Positions 1-8,628 of a DNA stretch of 64,000 bases are shown piece by piece (position 1 is the first letter of the stretch; the number at the start of each line of letters is the position of its first letter). Source of the DNA: Sphingomonas sp. 28-63-12 (GTDB taxonomy: Bacteria; Pseudomonadota; Alphaproteobacteria; Sphingomonadales; Sphingomonadaceae); NCBI GenBank assembly GCA_002281535.1, contig NCGD01000004.1, positions 55,208 through 119,207 on the forward strand. The letters run 5' to 3'. Under the pieces are notes generated by a model that made no database searches, was not told the origin of the DNA, and saw nothing but the letters and a program-made list of their open reading frames with translations. The position numbers were made by a program, and so were the translations under genes.

Positions 1-1165
1 TGCCGATATCGGCTCGATCGCGGTCGAGACGCTGGGCGCAATGAAGATCGTCCAGGCATTCGGCCAGGAGAGCCGCGAGGGCGATCGCTTCGCCGCCGCG
101 GTCGGGCGCAGCTTTGCAACTGCCAAGCGGCGCTTCCGTCTGCGCGCGATCATGACGGCTGCGGTAATTGGCCTGTTGTTCGGCGCGATCGTGCTGATCA
201 TGTGGGATGCGGTGCGCGACGTTGCCAATGGCACGCTGACCGGCGGCTCGATCACTGCCTTTGTTCTGACCGGCGGCTTTGTCGCGGGTGCGTTCGGCGC
301 GCTGACCGAGGTCTATGGCGATCTGCTGCGTGCATCCGGCGCAGCCGCCCGGCTCAACGACTTGCTCGCCGAAGAGCCCGAAATCTGTGCGCCTGTGCAC
401 CCGGTGGCGCTGCCGGTGCCCGCGATGGGGGGCTTGTCGTTCGACAATGTGACCTTTCGCTATCCGACGCGCCAGGAGGTTTCGGCGCTTGCCAATTTCT
501 CGCTTGACGTCGCGCCGGGCGAAACGGTGGCGATCGTCGGCCCGTCAGGCGCCGGCAAATCGACCTTGTTCCAGCTGATCCAGCGCTTCTACGACCCCGA
601 TTCCGGCGTGATCCGGATCGACGGCGTTGCCTTGCCGAGCGCTGACCCCGCCGAAATCCGCAAGCGGATCGCGATGGTGCCGCAGGACACGGTGATCTTC
701 GGCGCCAGCGCGCGCGACAATCTGCGCTACGGTGATTGGGAAGCCAATGACGATGCGCTATGGGCAGCGGCCGAGGCGGCCAATGCCGCCGAATTCCTGC
801 ACAAACTGCCCGACCGTCTCGATACCTTTCTTGGCGAAGGCGGCGCGCGGCTGTCGGGAGGCCAGCGCCAGCGTGTCGCGATCGCCCGTGCGCTGCTGCG
901 CAACGCGCCGATCCTGCTGCTCGACGAAGCGACCAGCGCGCTTGATGCCGAAAGCGAGCGTCTGGTCCAGGAAGCCCTTGAACGGCTGATGGAGGATCGC
1001 ACCACATTGGTCATCGCTCACCGCCTCGCCACCGTGCGCGCGGCCGGGCGGATCATCGTGATGGATGACGGCCGGATCGTCGAAAGCGGCACGCATCAGG
1101 CGCTGATCGGGCAGAACGGATTATACGCCAGACTGGCCAGCTTGCAGTTCAGCGAGGCGGCTTGA
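1..1165 (+). CDS. ABC exporter half-transporter, 3' part (5' end outside window)
   Basis: This is the C-terminal part of a fused membrane/ATPase ABC exporter subunit (MsbA/LmrA-like architecture) that would export lipids or drugs from the cytoplasmic membrane as a dimer. The frame is open from base 2, so the gene begins upstream of the window and the ATG at 41 is internal. The first ~110 residues hold the last transmembrane helices. The nucleotide-binding domain follows with Walker A GPSGAGKST (from about 539), the LSGGQ signature (about 850), Walker B ILLLDEA (about 910) and the H-loop IAHR (about 1013). All catalytic motifs are intact. The substrate cannot be read from the sequence. Confidence 0.93.
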   Translation, partial: ADIGSIAVETLGAMKIVQAFGQESREGDRFAAAVGRSFATAKRRFRLRAIMTAAVIGLLFGAIVLIMWDAVRDVANGTLTGGSITAFVLTGGFVAGAFGALTEVYGDLLRASGAAARLNDLLAEEPEICAPVHPVALPVPAMGGLSFDNVTFRYPTRQEVSALANFSLDVAPGETVAIVGPSGAGKSTLFQLIQRFYDPDSGVIRIDGVALPSADPAEIRKRIAMVPQDTVIFGASARDNLRYGDWEANDDALWAAAEAANAAEFLHKLPDRLDTFLGEGGARLSGGQRQRVAIARALLRNAPILLLDEATSALDAESERLVQEALERLMEDRTTLVIAHRLATVRAAGRIIVMDDGRIVESGTHQALIGQNGLYARLASLQFSEAA

Positions 1166-1174
1166 GGCATTATC

Positions 1175-1194
1175 CCTCTCCCCCCAGGGAGAGG
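1175..1194. repeat. perfect 8-bp GC-rich hairpin in intergenic spacer
   Basis: CCTCTCCC and GGGAGAGG flank a four-base loop, just after the ABC gene stop and before the ribosome binding site of the next gene. A sibling with 9-bp arms lies at 47238-47260. There is no T-run, so it is not an obvious intrinsic terminator. It looks like a member of a dispersed palindromic repeat family. Confidence 0.6.
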
Positions 1195-1215
1195 TACAAG
1201 TCAGGAGAGACGATC

Positions 1216-2385
1216 ATGGCACGCGAATTCGACGTCATCGTTTATGGGGCTACCGGTTATACCGGCCGCCTGGTCGCCGAATATCTTGCCCAGGCCTATC
1301 CCGGCGCCGACAAGCCGAAATGGGCGATGGCCGGGCGTTCGCTCGCGAAGCTGGAGGAGGTGCGCGATGTGATCGGCGCACCGGCCGATACCCCGCTTGT
1401 CACTGCCGATGCCGAAGACCCCGCCAGTGTCCGCGCGATGTGCAATCGCGCCACCGTGATCCTGACGACCGTTGGACCCTATCAGCTTTACGGCAGCGAC
1501 CTTGTCGCCGCCTGCGCTGAAACCGGCACTGCCTATGTCGATCTGTGCGGCGAGCCCGCGTGGATGCGCGAGATGATCGAGGCGCACCATGCAACCGCCC
1601 AGAAGACCGGCGCACGGATCGTCTTTTCCTGTGGTTTCGATTCGATCCCTTTCGATCTGGGCGTGCTGACGCTGCAGGAAGCCGCCATCGCCAAGTTCGG
1701 CAAGCCCGCCCCACGCGTCAAATGCCGGGTACGCACGATGAAGGGTACTTTTTCCGGCGGCACTGCCGCGAGCCTGAAGGCGACCATGGCGGCAGCGGCG
1801 CGCAACCCGATGCTGATCGGCGTCCTGACCGATCCCTTCGCCCTCACACCGGGATTCAAGGGGCCAAGCCAGCCCAAGGGTATGCTGCCCGAATATGACA
1901 AGGCGATCGACAGCTGGGTAGCCCCGTTCGTGATGGCCGCGATCAACACCAAGAATGTCCACCGCACCAATTTCCTGCTGGGCGAGGCCTATGGCGCCGA
2001 TTTCGTTTATGACGAGATGGTCGTGGCGGGGCTGGGCGAGATGGGCAAGGCCGCTGCCGAAGCGCTGGCCAAGATGAACCCGTTTTCGGGCGACAAGGGC
2101 CCCAAGCCCGGCGAAGGCCCGTCAAAAGAAGAGCGCGACGCCGGCCACTACGATATTCTTTTCATTGGCGAGACGGCGGACGGTCAGCGGATCGACGCGG
2201 TCGTCACTGGCGATCGCGACCCTGGCTATGGATCGACCAGCAAGATGATCGCCGAAAGCGCGCTGTGCCTGGTCCAGGATGTGGCCGATGCGAAAGGGGG
2301 CATCTGGACGCCCGGCGCGATCATGGGCCCGGTATTGCGGCAGCGGCTGATCGACAAGGCGGGGCTGACCTTTACGGCAGGCTGA
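1216..2385 (+). CDS. saccharopine dehydrogenase-like NAD(P)-binding reductase
   Basis: The product is a 389-residue oxidoreductase of the saccharopine dehydrogenase-like family, which includes mycobacterial trans-acting enoyl reductases. The N terminus has a Rossmann fold with GATGYTG near residue 10. The later sequence (CGFDSIPFD near residue 140, then a glycine-rich middle) fits this family rather than true lysine biosynthesis enzymes. I chose the ATG at 1216 because AGGAGA lies 7 bases upstream; the frame also extends 18 codons further up to 1162. It follows the ABC gene by 50 bp and could be co-transcribed. The substrate is unknown. Confidence 0.85.
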   Translation: MAREFDVIVYGATGYTGRLVAEYLAQAYPGADKPKWAMAGRSLAKLEEVRDVIGAPADTPLVTADAEDPASVRAMCNRATVILTTVGPYQLYGSDLVAACAETGTAYVDLCGEPAWMREMIEAHHATAQKTGARIVFSCGFDSIPFDLGVLTLQEAAIAKFGKPAPRVKCRVRTMKGTFSGGTAASLKATMAAAARNPMLIGVLTDPFALTPGFKGPSQPKGMLPEYDKAIDSWVAPFVMAAINTKNVHRTNFLLGEAYGADFVYDEMVVAGLGEMGKAAAEALAKMNPFSGDKGPKPGEGPSKEERDAGHYDILFIGETADGQRIDAVVTGDRDPGYGSTSKMIAESALCLVQDVADAKGGIWTPGAIMGPVLRQRLIDKAGLTFTAG

Positions 2386-2389
2386 CGGC

Positions 2390-2728
2390 CTATCGTTCGA
2401 CGTAAAGGACCATCGCTAGCGCCACCAGCACCAGCGCGAGCAGCACGGCGACGACCATCGACAATCGCCTTCGGCGGCCAATATCCGCATCATAGGCCGC
2501 CAGATCGAGGTAGAAGCGATGACGACCGGCGTCACGGATGATGCCGCTCTGGACCATGCGCACGAAAATCTTTTCGTCGGCAGGTGTCGTCGTGCTGAAA
2601 TAGATGGCGTCCTCTGGCGTCACCGCGCGTTGCGCCATGAACACCTGAGCAAGCCGGCGACGCGTGCGATCAAGCGCTGCGGTTTCGATCGTCACACGCC
2701 GGTTGGTCGAGGCGGGCAGGATCGCCAT
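2390..2728 (-). CDS. small C-tail membrane protein, paralogue of its upstream neighbour
   Basis: This 112-residue protein of unknown function has a soluble basic N-terminal region, the stretch RFYLDLAAYDADIGRRRR near residues 70-87, and one hydrophobic helix at the C terminus (about residues 90-108). That suggests an N-in, tail-anchored topology. The neighbouring gene at 2731-3027 has the same plan and a matching stretch (GYYIDVPTYDSHNGQRRQR). Only two bases separate the upstream stop from this ATG, so they form one transcription unit. It converges on the reductase gene with a 4-bp gap. Confidence 0.7.
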   Translation of the reverse strand: MAILPASTNRRVTIETAALDRTRRRLAQVFMAQRAVTPEDAIYFSTTTPADEKIFVRMVQSGIIRDAGRHRFYLDLAAYDADIGRRRRLSMVVAVLLALVLVALAMVLYVER

Positions 2729-2730
2729 GC

Positions 2731-3027
2731 TCAGCTGACCAACGCGACGACCGCGCCACCGACCAAGGCCAGCGCTGCCAAGGTCAGGCCGATGCGCTGA
2801 CGGCGTTGGCCATTGTGTGAATCATAGGTCGGCACATCGATATAATAGCCGCCTTTGGCGACCGGCACGATGACGCCCGCCCGGACATAACGATCGAGCA
2901 TCCGTCGCTCGATCGCGCGGCGGGGGGTAAAGCCTACCGCGCTGTCGGCGGAGACCGCATTGCAGGACAGGAAGTGCGAGACGACATTGCGTCTGGCGCG
3001 GGCGACGACTGCTGCTGCTGCTCCCAT
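2731..3027 (-). CDS. small C-tail membrane protein, tandem paralogue
   Basis: This 98-residue protein of unknown function has a basic N-terminal region followed by GYYIDVPTYDSHNGQRRQR and one C-terminal transmembrane helix (about residues 76-97). The start is supported by GGGAGG a few bases upstream of the ATG. The segment RRAIERRMLDRYVRAGVIVP followed by the Y-x-D element resembles the end of a small winged-helix fold, but that is only a visual impression. It is the first gene of a two-gene unit with its paralogue. Confidence 0.7.
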   Translation of the reverse strand: MGAAAAVVARARRNVVSHFLSCNAVSADSAVGFTPRRAIERRMLDRYVRAGVIVPVAKGGYYIDVPTYDSHNGQRRQRIGLTLAALALVGGAVVALVS

Positions 3028-3090
3028 CTCATCCTCCCGCGCGATATTGCCGATATTGCCCTGACGATTCTTGCGCGTCTTGGCACAAAT

Positions 3091-3110
3091 GGTAGCATTT
3101 CTTTGCTACC
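3091..3110 (-). terminator. possible terminator downstream of rnr
   Basis: GGTAGCA and TGCTACC form a 7-bp stem with a 6-base loop, 24 bp past the rnr stop codon. On the minus strand the stem is followed by ATTTGT, a weak U-tract. It lies between rnr and the small paralogue pair and could separate them transcriptionally. Confidence 0.4.
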
Positions 3111-3133
3111 CGGCAATGGGGCAAAACACGGTA

Positions 3134-5449
3134 TCAGCGCCGCTTGCCCTGATGGCGAATATTGGCCGGGCGGCCACGATGCTTGATCACCCGCTTCGGC
3201 TTGTCGCCCCGTGGCGCACCGTTGCTGCTGCCCTTTCCATCGACCATTTCGAATCGCAACGCGCCCGATACCGGATTGGCCTCGGCCAGCCTTAGTTGCA
3301 GCCGCATGCCGCTCGAATAGGTCTCGCCGCTGTGTTCGCCGATCAGCGCCTTGGCGGCCTCGTCATAGCGAAAATATTCGCGGCCAATGTCGCGCACCGG
3401 CATCAACCCGTCGCCGCCAATCCCTTCGACCGTGGCGAAGAACCCGAAATTGAGCACGCCGGTGATGCGGGCATCGACCACTTCACCGACGCGTTCGCCG
3501 AGATAGGCCGCGACATAGCGATCGATCGTATCGCGTTCCGCCTCCATCGCCCGGCGCTCCAGCATCGAAATGCTCTCGCCGATTTGCTCCATCGATGCGC
3601 CCTCAGCATCGGTCAGCCCGCCCGGGCCGAGCTTATAGGCGGCGACCAGCGAGCGGTGGACGATCAGATCGGCATAGCGCCTGATCGGCGAGGTGAAATG
3701 CGCGTAACTGCCCAGCGCAAGCCCGAAATGGCCGTGATTGCCGGGCGCATAATAGGCTTGAGTCTGGGTGCGCAGTATCTGCTCCATCACCTGCGGCCGG
3801 AAATCGCTGTCGCCGATCCGGTCGATCACATGGTTAAAGGTCGATGGCTTCACCACCTGCCCCAGCGCGAATTCCACCCCGAAAGTCTTGAGATAATCCT
3901 TGAGCGCGACCAGCTTCTCACGCGAGGGCGGCTCATGGTCGCGGTACATGACCGGCGCCTTTTTCTTCTCCAGCGCCTTGGCCGCCGCGACATTGGCGGC
4001 GATCATATATTCCTCGATCAGCTTGTGCGCATCGAGCCGCTCGCGCGGCGCAACCGACATGATCCGGCCCTTCTCGTCCAGCACCACACGGCGTTCCGGC
4101 AGATCGAGATCAAGCGGCGCCCGCTTCGCCCGCGCGGCGGCCAGCGCCCGCCAGCAGGACCAGAGTGGCAGGAGGGCTGACTCCAGCAAACCGGCATCCC
4201 AGCGAAAGCTGGGATCTTGCGCCGGCAAGGACCCGCCATCGGCCTGAGGCCCCAGCTTCCGCTGGGGCGACGCTTGTTTGGCAGTGTGTGCATCAATCGC
4301 CGCTTGTGCCTCTTCATAAGCGATGTTCGCCGCGATCCGCACCACGGCGCGCGTGAAATGCCAGCTTTTCAGCGCGCCGCCCTTGCTAATCTGCAAATGG
4401 CAAACCAGCGCTGCCCGGTCCTCGCCCTGTTTCAGCGAGCACACATCGGCCGACAGCAATTCGGGCAGCATCGGCACCACCCGGTCGGGGAAATAGACGC
4501 TGTTCCCGCGCCGCCGCGCTTCCTTGTCGATGGCAGAGCCCGGGCGCACATAAAAGCTGACATCGGCAATCGCGACGATCGCCTTCCACCCGCCCGCATT
4601 CTCCGCATCGTCGTCAGGCGTCGCCCACACTGCATCGTCATGGTCACGCGCATCCTCGGGGTCGATCGCGACAATCGGCAGATGCCGCAAATCCTCTCGG
4701 GTCTCACCCAGCGCCTGCCGCGCCACCTCGGCTGCTTCCTCGATCGCCTCGGGCGCAAACTCGACCGGAATGCCCAGCTTGTGGATCGCGATCATCGAGA
4801 AGCTGCGCGGGGCAAACGGATCGCCCAGCACCTGCGTCACCCGCGCGGTGATACGCGGCGGGCGCCCGGTCTTCTCCGCCAGGACCAGATCGCCCGGATT
4901 GGCGCCGCCAGCTTCTGAGACCTGATGTTCGCGCCGCTCGCGCTTATCGACGCCGATCAGCCAAAGCTTGCCGCCCTCCTCGCGCAACACGCCGAGCATC
5001 AACTCCTCACCCTTGGCGAGCGATTTCAGCGGATGTGCGATCCAGCCATTGCCGGCCTCCTCGGTCCGCGCGAGAATCCGGTCGCCGATGCCGAGCGCCC
5101 CGCGCCGGCTCTTTTCCTTCACGCGCAACCGGGGCGCGGGCGTATCCGCCTGCCAACTCTCAGGCACCGCCCAGCATTGCCCGTCATCGCCGACATCGGT
5201 GACGCGCAGCACCGTCACCTTGGGCACACCGCCCATCTGATGGAACGCGCGGCCCGGCGCACTGTCGATCAGCCCCTCATCGGCCATGTCCTTCAACAGG
5301 GCCTTGAGCGCGATCTTCTCCGCGCCGTGCAGGCCGAACGCCTTGGCGATCTCGCGCTTACCGACCGAGGTATCGGCCGAGGCAATGAAATCGAGGATCT
5401 GCTTGGAGGTGGGCAGGCCGGCGGAGGGCTTGGAAGTGAATTTAGGCAT
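3134..5449 (-). CDS. rnr: ribonuclease R
   Basis: RNase R is a 3'-5' hydrolytic exoribonuclease that degrades structured RNA. The 771-residue product has an N-terminal winged-helix region, cold-shock domains, an RNB catalytic core (the acidic cluster DPEDARDHDDAV near residue 270) and a C-terminal S1 domain with a basic tail. I chose the ATG at 5449 (MPKFTSKP); a TTG at 5485 would add 12 residues. Residues of about 393-418 are encoded by an intact palindromic repeat element (see 4194-4272) that lies in a variable linker of the RNB domain and keeps the frame open. It is divergent from glpD with 79 bp between starts. Confidence 0.95.
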   Translation of the reverse strand: MPKFTSKPSAGLPTSKQILDFIASADTSVGKREIAKAFGLHGAEKIALKALLKDMADEGLIDSAPGRAFHQMGGVPKVTVLRVTDVGDDGQCWAVPESWQADTPAPRLRVKEKSRRGALGIGDRILARTEEAGNGWIAHPLKSLAKGEELMLGVLREEGGKLWLIGVDKRERREHQVSEAGGANPGDLVLAEKTGRPPRITARVTQVLGDPFAPRSFSMIAIHKLGIPVEFAPEAIEEAAEVARQALGETREDLRHLPIVAIDPEDARDHDDAVWATPDDDAENAGGWKAIVAIADVSFYVRPGSAIDKEARRRGNSVYFPDRVVPMLPELLSADVCSLKQGEDRAALVCHLQISKGGALKSWHFTRAVVRIAANIAYEEAQAAIDAHTAKQASPQRKLGPQADGGSLPAQDPSFRWDAGLLESALLPLWSCWRALAAARAKRAPLDLDLPERRVVLDEKGRIMSVAPRERLDAHKLIEEYMIAANVAAAKALEKKKAPVMYRDHEPPSREKLVALKDYLKTFGVEFALGQVVKPSTFNHVIDRIGDSDFRPQVMEQILRTQTQAYYAPGNHGHFGLALGSYAHFTSPIRRYADLIVHRSLVAAYKLGPGGLTDAEGASMEQIGESISMLERRAMEAERDTIDRYVAAYLGERVGEVVDARITGVLNFGFFATVEGIGGDGLMPVRDIGREYFRYDEAAKALIGEHSGETYSSGMRLQLRLAEANPVSGALRFEMVDGKGSSNGAPRGDKPKRVIKHRGRPANIRHQGKRR
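4194..4272. repeat. palindromic repeat element translated inside rnr
   Basis: Two hairpins sit about 35 bp apart: ATCCCAGC-GAAA-GCTGGGAT at 4196-4215 and CCCCAGC-TTCC-GCTGGGG at 4250-4267, followed by CGACG. The layout (stem with GAAA loop, spacer, stem with TTCC loop, flanking C/GACG) is the same as in the intergenic element at 41150-41230. Here it lies inside the rnr reading frame and adds about 26 residues, including SPQRKLG and PSFRWDAG on the rnr strand. Confidence 0.85.
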
Positions 5450-5528
5450 CGCCAAGGGGATAGGCGGTCGCGCGCCAGTTACCAAATTCCTTCTGTGCGA
5501 ATGGACGCCACCAAGCTATCGGACAGCG

Positions 5529-6989
5529 GTGACATACGACCTTCTCATCATCGGCGGCGGCATCAACGGCGCGGCGATTGCGCGTGAAGCGGCGCTCAAC
5601 GGCCTCAGTGTGCTGCTCGTCGAAAAGGGCGATCTTGCTGGCGCGACCTCATCGGCCTCGACCGGGCTGATCCATGGCGGGCTGCGTTACCTGGAATATT
5701 ATGAGTTTAAGCTGGTGGCGGAGGCGCTGCGTGAGCGCGAGCGGTTGATCCACGCTGCCCCGCACATCATCCGCCCGATGCTGTTCGTGCTGCCGCACGA
5801 AAACGCGGTACGGCCGTGGTGGTTGGTGCGGGCCGGCCTGTATCTCTATGATTTTCTCGGCGGCAGGATGTCGCTGCCGCGCTCGCGCGGACTGCGCAAG
5901 ACCGACACCGCTTTCACCGCGCCACTCAAGGGCGGTAACAAGGGGTTCGTCTATTCGGACGCGCAGGTCGACGATGCCCGGCTGACGGTGCTCAACGCGG
6001 TCGATGCCGCCGCCAATGGTGCCGAAATCGCGGTGCGTACCGAACTCCTCTCCGCCCGGCGCGAGGGTCAACTGTGGCGCGCCACGCTCGGCGACGGGCG
6101 CGAGGTGGCGGCGCGTGCGCTGGTCAATGCGGCGGGGCCGTGGGTGCATCAGATGCTAGGGAAGCTCGGCGTCAACGCGGCGAGCGGGGTCCGTCTGATC
6201 AAGGGCAGCCATATCGTCGTGCCCCGACTCTATGCCGGCGATCACGCCTATATGCTCCAGCAGCCCGACGGCCGGATCGTCTTCGCGATCCCCTATCAGC
6301 GCGACTTTACCGAAATCGGCACCACCGACGTGCCCGTCGACCGGCCCGAGGATGCGGTGATCGATGCGGATGAGATCGCCTATCTCTGCGAGGCGGCGAA
6401 CCGGCATTTCGTCAAGCAGATCAGCCCCACCGACGTCACCTCGACCTGGTCGGGCGTCCGCCCGCTCTATGACGACGGCGCGAGCGAGGCGAAGGCGGTG
6501 ACGCGCGATTATGTGCTGGAGCTCGACACCAATGGCGCGCCGTTGCTGTCGATTTTCGGCGGCAAGATCACCACCGCGCGGCACTTGGCGGAAGAGGCGA
6601 TGGGCAAACTCGCCGGACCGATGGGGGTGACGGTGTCGCCGCGAACGCGGACGCGCGTCTTTCCCGGCGGCGCGATCGCCGATTTTACCACCTTCGTCGC
6701 CCATGCCGGCGCGACCTGGCCCTTCCTGGGCGAGGCCCGACTCAACCGGATGGCGCGATCCTATGGCACGCTGCTGACCGCAATGCTCGATGGCGTGGCC
6801 GACAAAGCGGCGATGGGTGCCGATCTGGGCGGCGGGCTGACTGAGATCGAGGCGCGCTGGATGCACGACCGCGAATGGGCACGGACCGCCGATGATGCGC
6901 TGATGCGGCGATCGAAGATCGGGCTGCACCTGACGGCGACCGAACGTGCGACCTTTGCAAGCTGGTGGGCAAAAGCCTATCCCGCCTGA
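5529..6989 (+). CDS. glpD: glycerol-3-phosphate dehydrogenase (FAD)
   Basis: GlpD is a membrane-associated flavoenzyme that oxidises glycerol 3-phosphate to dihydroxyacetone phosphate and passes electrons to quinone. The 486-residue length is typical. The N terminus [17 protein letters not shown] is the FAD-binding dinucleotide fold, followed by [17 protein letters not shown], a conserved GlpD stretch. I chose the GTG at 5529 because it places the FAD fold at the N terminus as in homologues; the frame stays open far upstream, antisense to rnr, without homology. The trhO start follows after one base. Confidence 0.93.
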   Translation: MTYDLLIIGGGINGAAIAREAALNGLSVLLVEKGDLAGATSSASTGLIHGGLRYLEYYEFKLVAEALRERERLIHAAPHIIRPMLFVLPHENAVRPWWLVRAGLYLYDFLGGRMSLPRSRGLRKTDTAFTAPLKGGNKGFVYSDAQVDDARLTVLNAVDAAANGAEIAVRTELLSARREGQLWRATLGDGREVAARALVNAAGPWVHQMLGKLGVNAASGVRLIKGSHIVVPRLYAGDHAYMLQQPDGRIVFAIPYQRDFTEIGTTDVPVDRPEDAVIDADEIAYLCEAANRHFVKQISPTDVTSTWSGVRPLYDDGASEAKAVTRDYVLELDTNGAPLLSIFGGKITTARHLAEEAMGKLAGPMGVTVSPRTRTRVFPGGAIADFTTFVAHAGATWPFLGEARLNRMARSYGTLLTAMLDGVADKAAMGADLGGGLTEIEARWMHDREWARTADDALMRRSKIGLHLTATERATFASWWAKAYPA

Positions 6990-6990
6990 C

Positions 6991-7920
6991 ATGTTTACCG
7001 TTGCCGCCCTGTATCGCTTTGCCCGTTTCGATGACCCGGCGGCGCTCCGCCCTGCCCTGCTGGCAGCGTGCGAAGCCAGCGGCATCAAGGGCACGATCTT
7101 GCTCGCGCGCGAAGGGATCAACGGGACGATCGCCGGGAGCGCAGCGGCGATAGCGACGGTGATCGCGCATGTCCGAAGCTTGCCAGGCTGCGCCGATACC
7201 GAGGTGAAATATTCGACTGCCGAGGCGATGCCGTTCCACCGCCTGAAGGTGCGGTTGAAGCGCGAGATCGTGACGATGGGGCAACCCGATATCGATCCGC
7301 TGGGCGGTGTCGGCACCTATGTCGCGCCTGCCGACTGGAACGCGCTGATCGATTCCCCCGACACGATCGTGATCGATACCCGCAACGATTACGAGGTGCA
7401 GGTGGGCAGCTTCGCCGGGGCGATCGACCCCGCCACCGCCAGCTTCAGCGAATTCCCCGACTGGTTCCGCGCGCACCGGGGCGAACTGGCCGACAAGAAG
7501 ATCGCGATGTTCTGCACCGGCGGCATCCGCTGCGAAAAGGCCACCGCCTTTCTGAAGGCCGAAGGGCTGGACGAGGTATATCACCTCAAGGGCGGTATCC
7601 TGAAATATCTCGAAGAAGTGCCCGCCGACCAGAGCCGCTGGCAGGGCGAATGCTTCGTGTTCGACGAACGCGTCGCGGTTGGCCATGGCCTGACCGCTGG
7701 CTCACACGCGCTGTGCCGCGCCTGCCGCATGCCGGTCAGCCCCGAAGCGCGCCAGTCCCCGCATTATGTCGAGGGCGTCAGCTGCCCCGCCTGCCACGAC
7801 AGCCGCGACGAAGCGCAGCGCGCCGGCTATGCCGAGCGCCACCGCCAGGTAAAGCTCGCCGAAGCGCGCGGCGAGGCGCATGTCGGTGCCGTCGCGCTGC
7901 CCGCCGGGCCAAGCGCGTGA
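6991..7920 (+). CDS. trhO: tRNA uridine(34) hydroxylase, rhodanese family
   Basis: TrhO (formerly YceA/UPF0176) makes 5-hydroxyuridine at the wobble position of tRNA, an oxygen-dependent step that precedes cmo5U-type modifications. The 309-residue protein has an N-terminal acylphosphatase-like domain, a rhodanese domain with the active-site loop CTGGIRCEK (near residue 172), and a C-terminal cysteine pair region (CRAC...CPAC). The ATG begins one base after the glpD stop, so translation is probably coupled. The stop overlaps the next start (GTGA). Confidence 0.92.
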   Translation: MFTVAALYRFARFDDPAALRPALLAACEASGIKGTILLAREGINGTIAGSAAAIATVIAHVRSLPGCADTEVKYSTAEAMPFHRLKVRLKREIVTMGQPDIDPLGGVGTYVAPADWNALIDSPDTIVIDTRNDYEVQVGSFAGAIDPATASFSEFPDWFRAHRGELADKKIAMFCTGGIRCEKATAFLKAEGLDEVYHLKGGILKYLEEVPADQSRWQGECFVFDERVAVGHGLTAGSHALCRACRMPVSPEARQSPHYVEGVSCPACHDSRDEAQRAGYAERHRQVKLAEARGEAHVGAVALPAGPSA

Positions 7921-8330
7921 CCGGCACCGATCGCGCCCAAATCGTGCTGCGCTGGCTGCTGGCAATCGCCTATCTGGTGGTCGGCATCATCCACCTGCGG
8001 TCGCCCGGCGGGTTCATCCCGATCGTGCCGGATTGGGTGCCCTATCCGCGCGAGACCGTCCTGCTGACGGGTGTCTGCGAGATCGCCGGCGCGATCGGTT
8101 TGATCACGTGCCGTTTCCGTTATGCCGCCGGCGTTGCGCTGGCGGCCTATGCGATTTGCGTTTTCCCGGCCAATATCAAGCATGCGATCGAAGGCGTGAC
8201 GGTCGGCGGGGTCAAGCTCGGCTGGGCCTATCACGCGCCGCGCCTCGCCTTTCAGCCAGTGATCGTCTGGTGGGCGCTGTTTGCCGGCGGGGTGATACGC
8301 TGGCCGTTTGCGGGAAAGGACAAGCAATGA
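7917..8330 (+). CDS. DoxX-like small membrane protein
   Basis: This 137-residue protein has four predicted transmembrane helices (about residues 7-25, 45-65, 68-85 and 108-128) and a DoxX-like pattern ([13 protein letters not shown], then [13 protein letters not shown]). Its role is unknown; DoxX-family proteins are often linked to redox or thiosulfate metabolism. I chose the GTG that overlaps the trhO stop. Its own stop overlaps the next ATG (ATGA), so this is a tightly packed operon. Confidence 0.8.
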   Translation: MTGTDRAQIVLRWLLAIAYLVVGIIHLRSPGGFIPIVPDWVPYPRETVLLTGVCEIAGAIGLITCRFRYAAGVALAAYAICVFPANIKHAIEGVTVGGVKLGWAYHAPRLAFQPVIVWWALFAGGVIRWPFAGKDKQ

Positions 8331-8482
8331 CCGATACGCTCGACGACCAGCTGATCGACACGCCCGACGGCCCGATGACCTGGGCCGCCTGGAAGAAGAA
8401 GAACCCGGTGCAAACCCCGTCGCGCCGGACCAAGGGCAAGAAGCTGCCTGTCAAGGTAAAGCGCTTCACCGACAAGGCTTGA
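8327..8482 (+). CDS. small basic protein, 51 aa, unknown
   Basis: The gene begins within the stop of the DoxX-like gene (ATGA overlap), which supports it as real. The product is [20 protein letters not shown] followed by a lysine/arginine-rich tail. There is no signal peptide or membrane segment. I do not recognise the family. The 146 bp that follow (8483-8628) hold nothing I can identify. Confidence 0.65.
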   Translation: MTDTLDDQLIDTPDGPMTWAAWKKKNPVQTPSRRTKGKKLPVKVKRFTDKA

Positions 8483-8628
8483 GATGCAGCGCCCGGCGTC
8501 GTTTTCCGGCTGGTAGAATCGTTCTCCCGCGCAACCGCGAGCCCAGAGTCTCCAGCGCCGTGGTCGATGGCCCTGAACCTCGGCTTTCGCTGCGGCACAA
8601 GCACGCTCCAGCCTGATGGAAATCGATT

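Noticed and set aside
7068-7916. Long 5' extension of the DoxX-like gene
   Set aside because: The extension runs inside trhO in another frame and is arginine-rich; the GTG at 7917 with overlap gives the normal DoxX length.
8483-8628. Possible small RNA or gene in the 146-bp gap
   Set aside because: No ribosome binding site with a good start, no strong hairpin and no conserved motif were seen.
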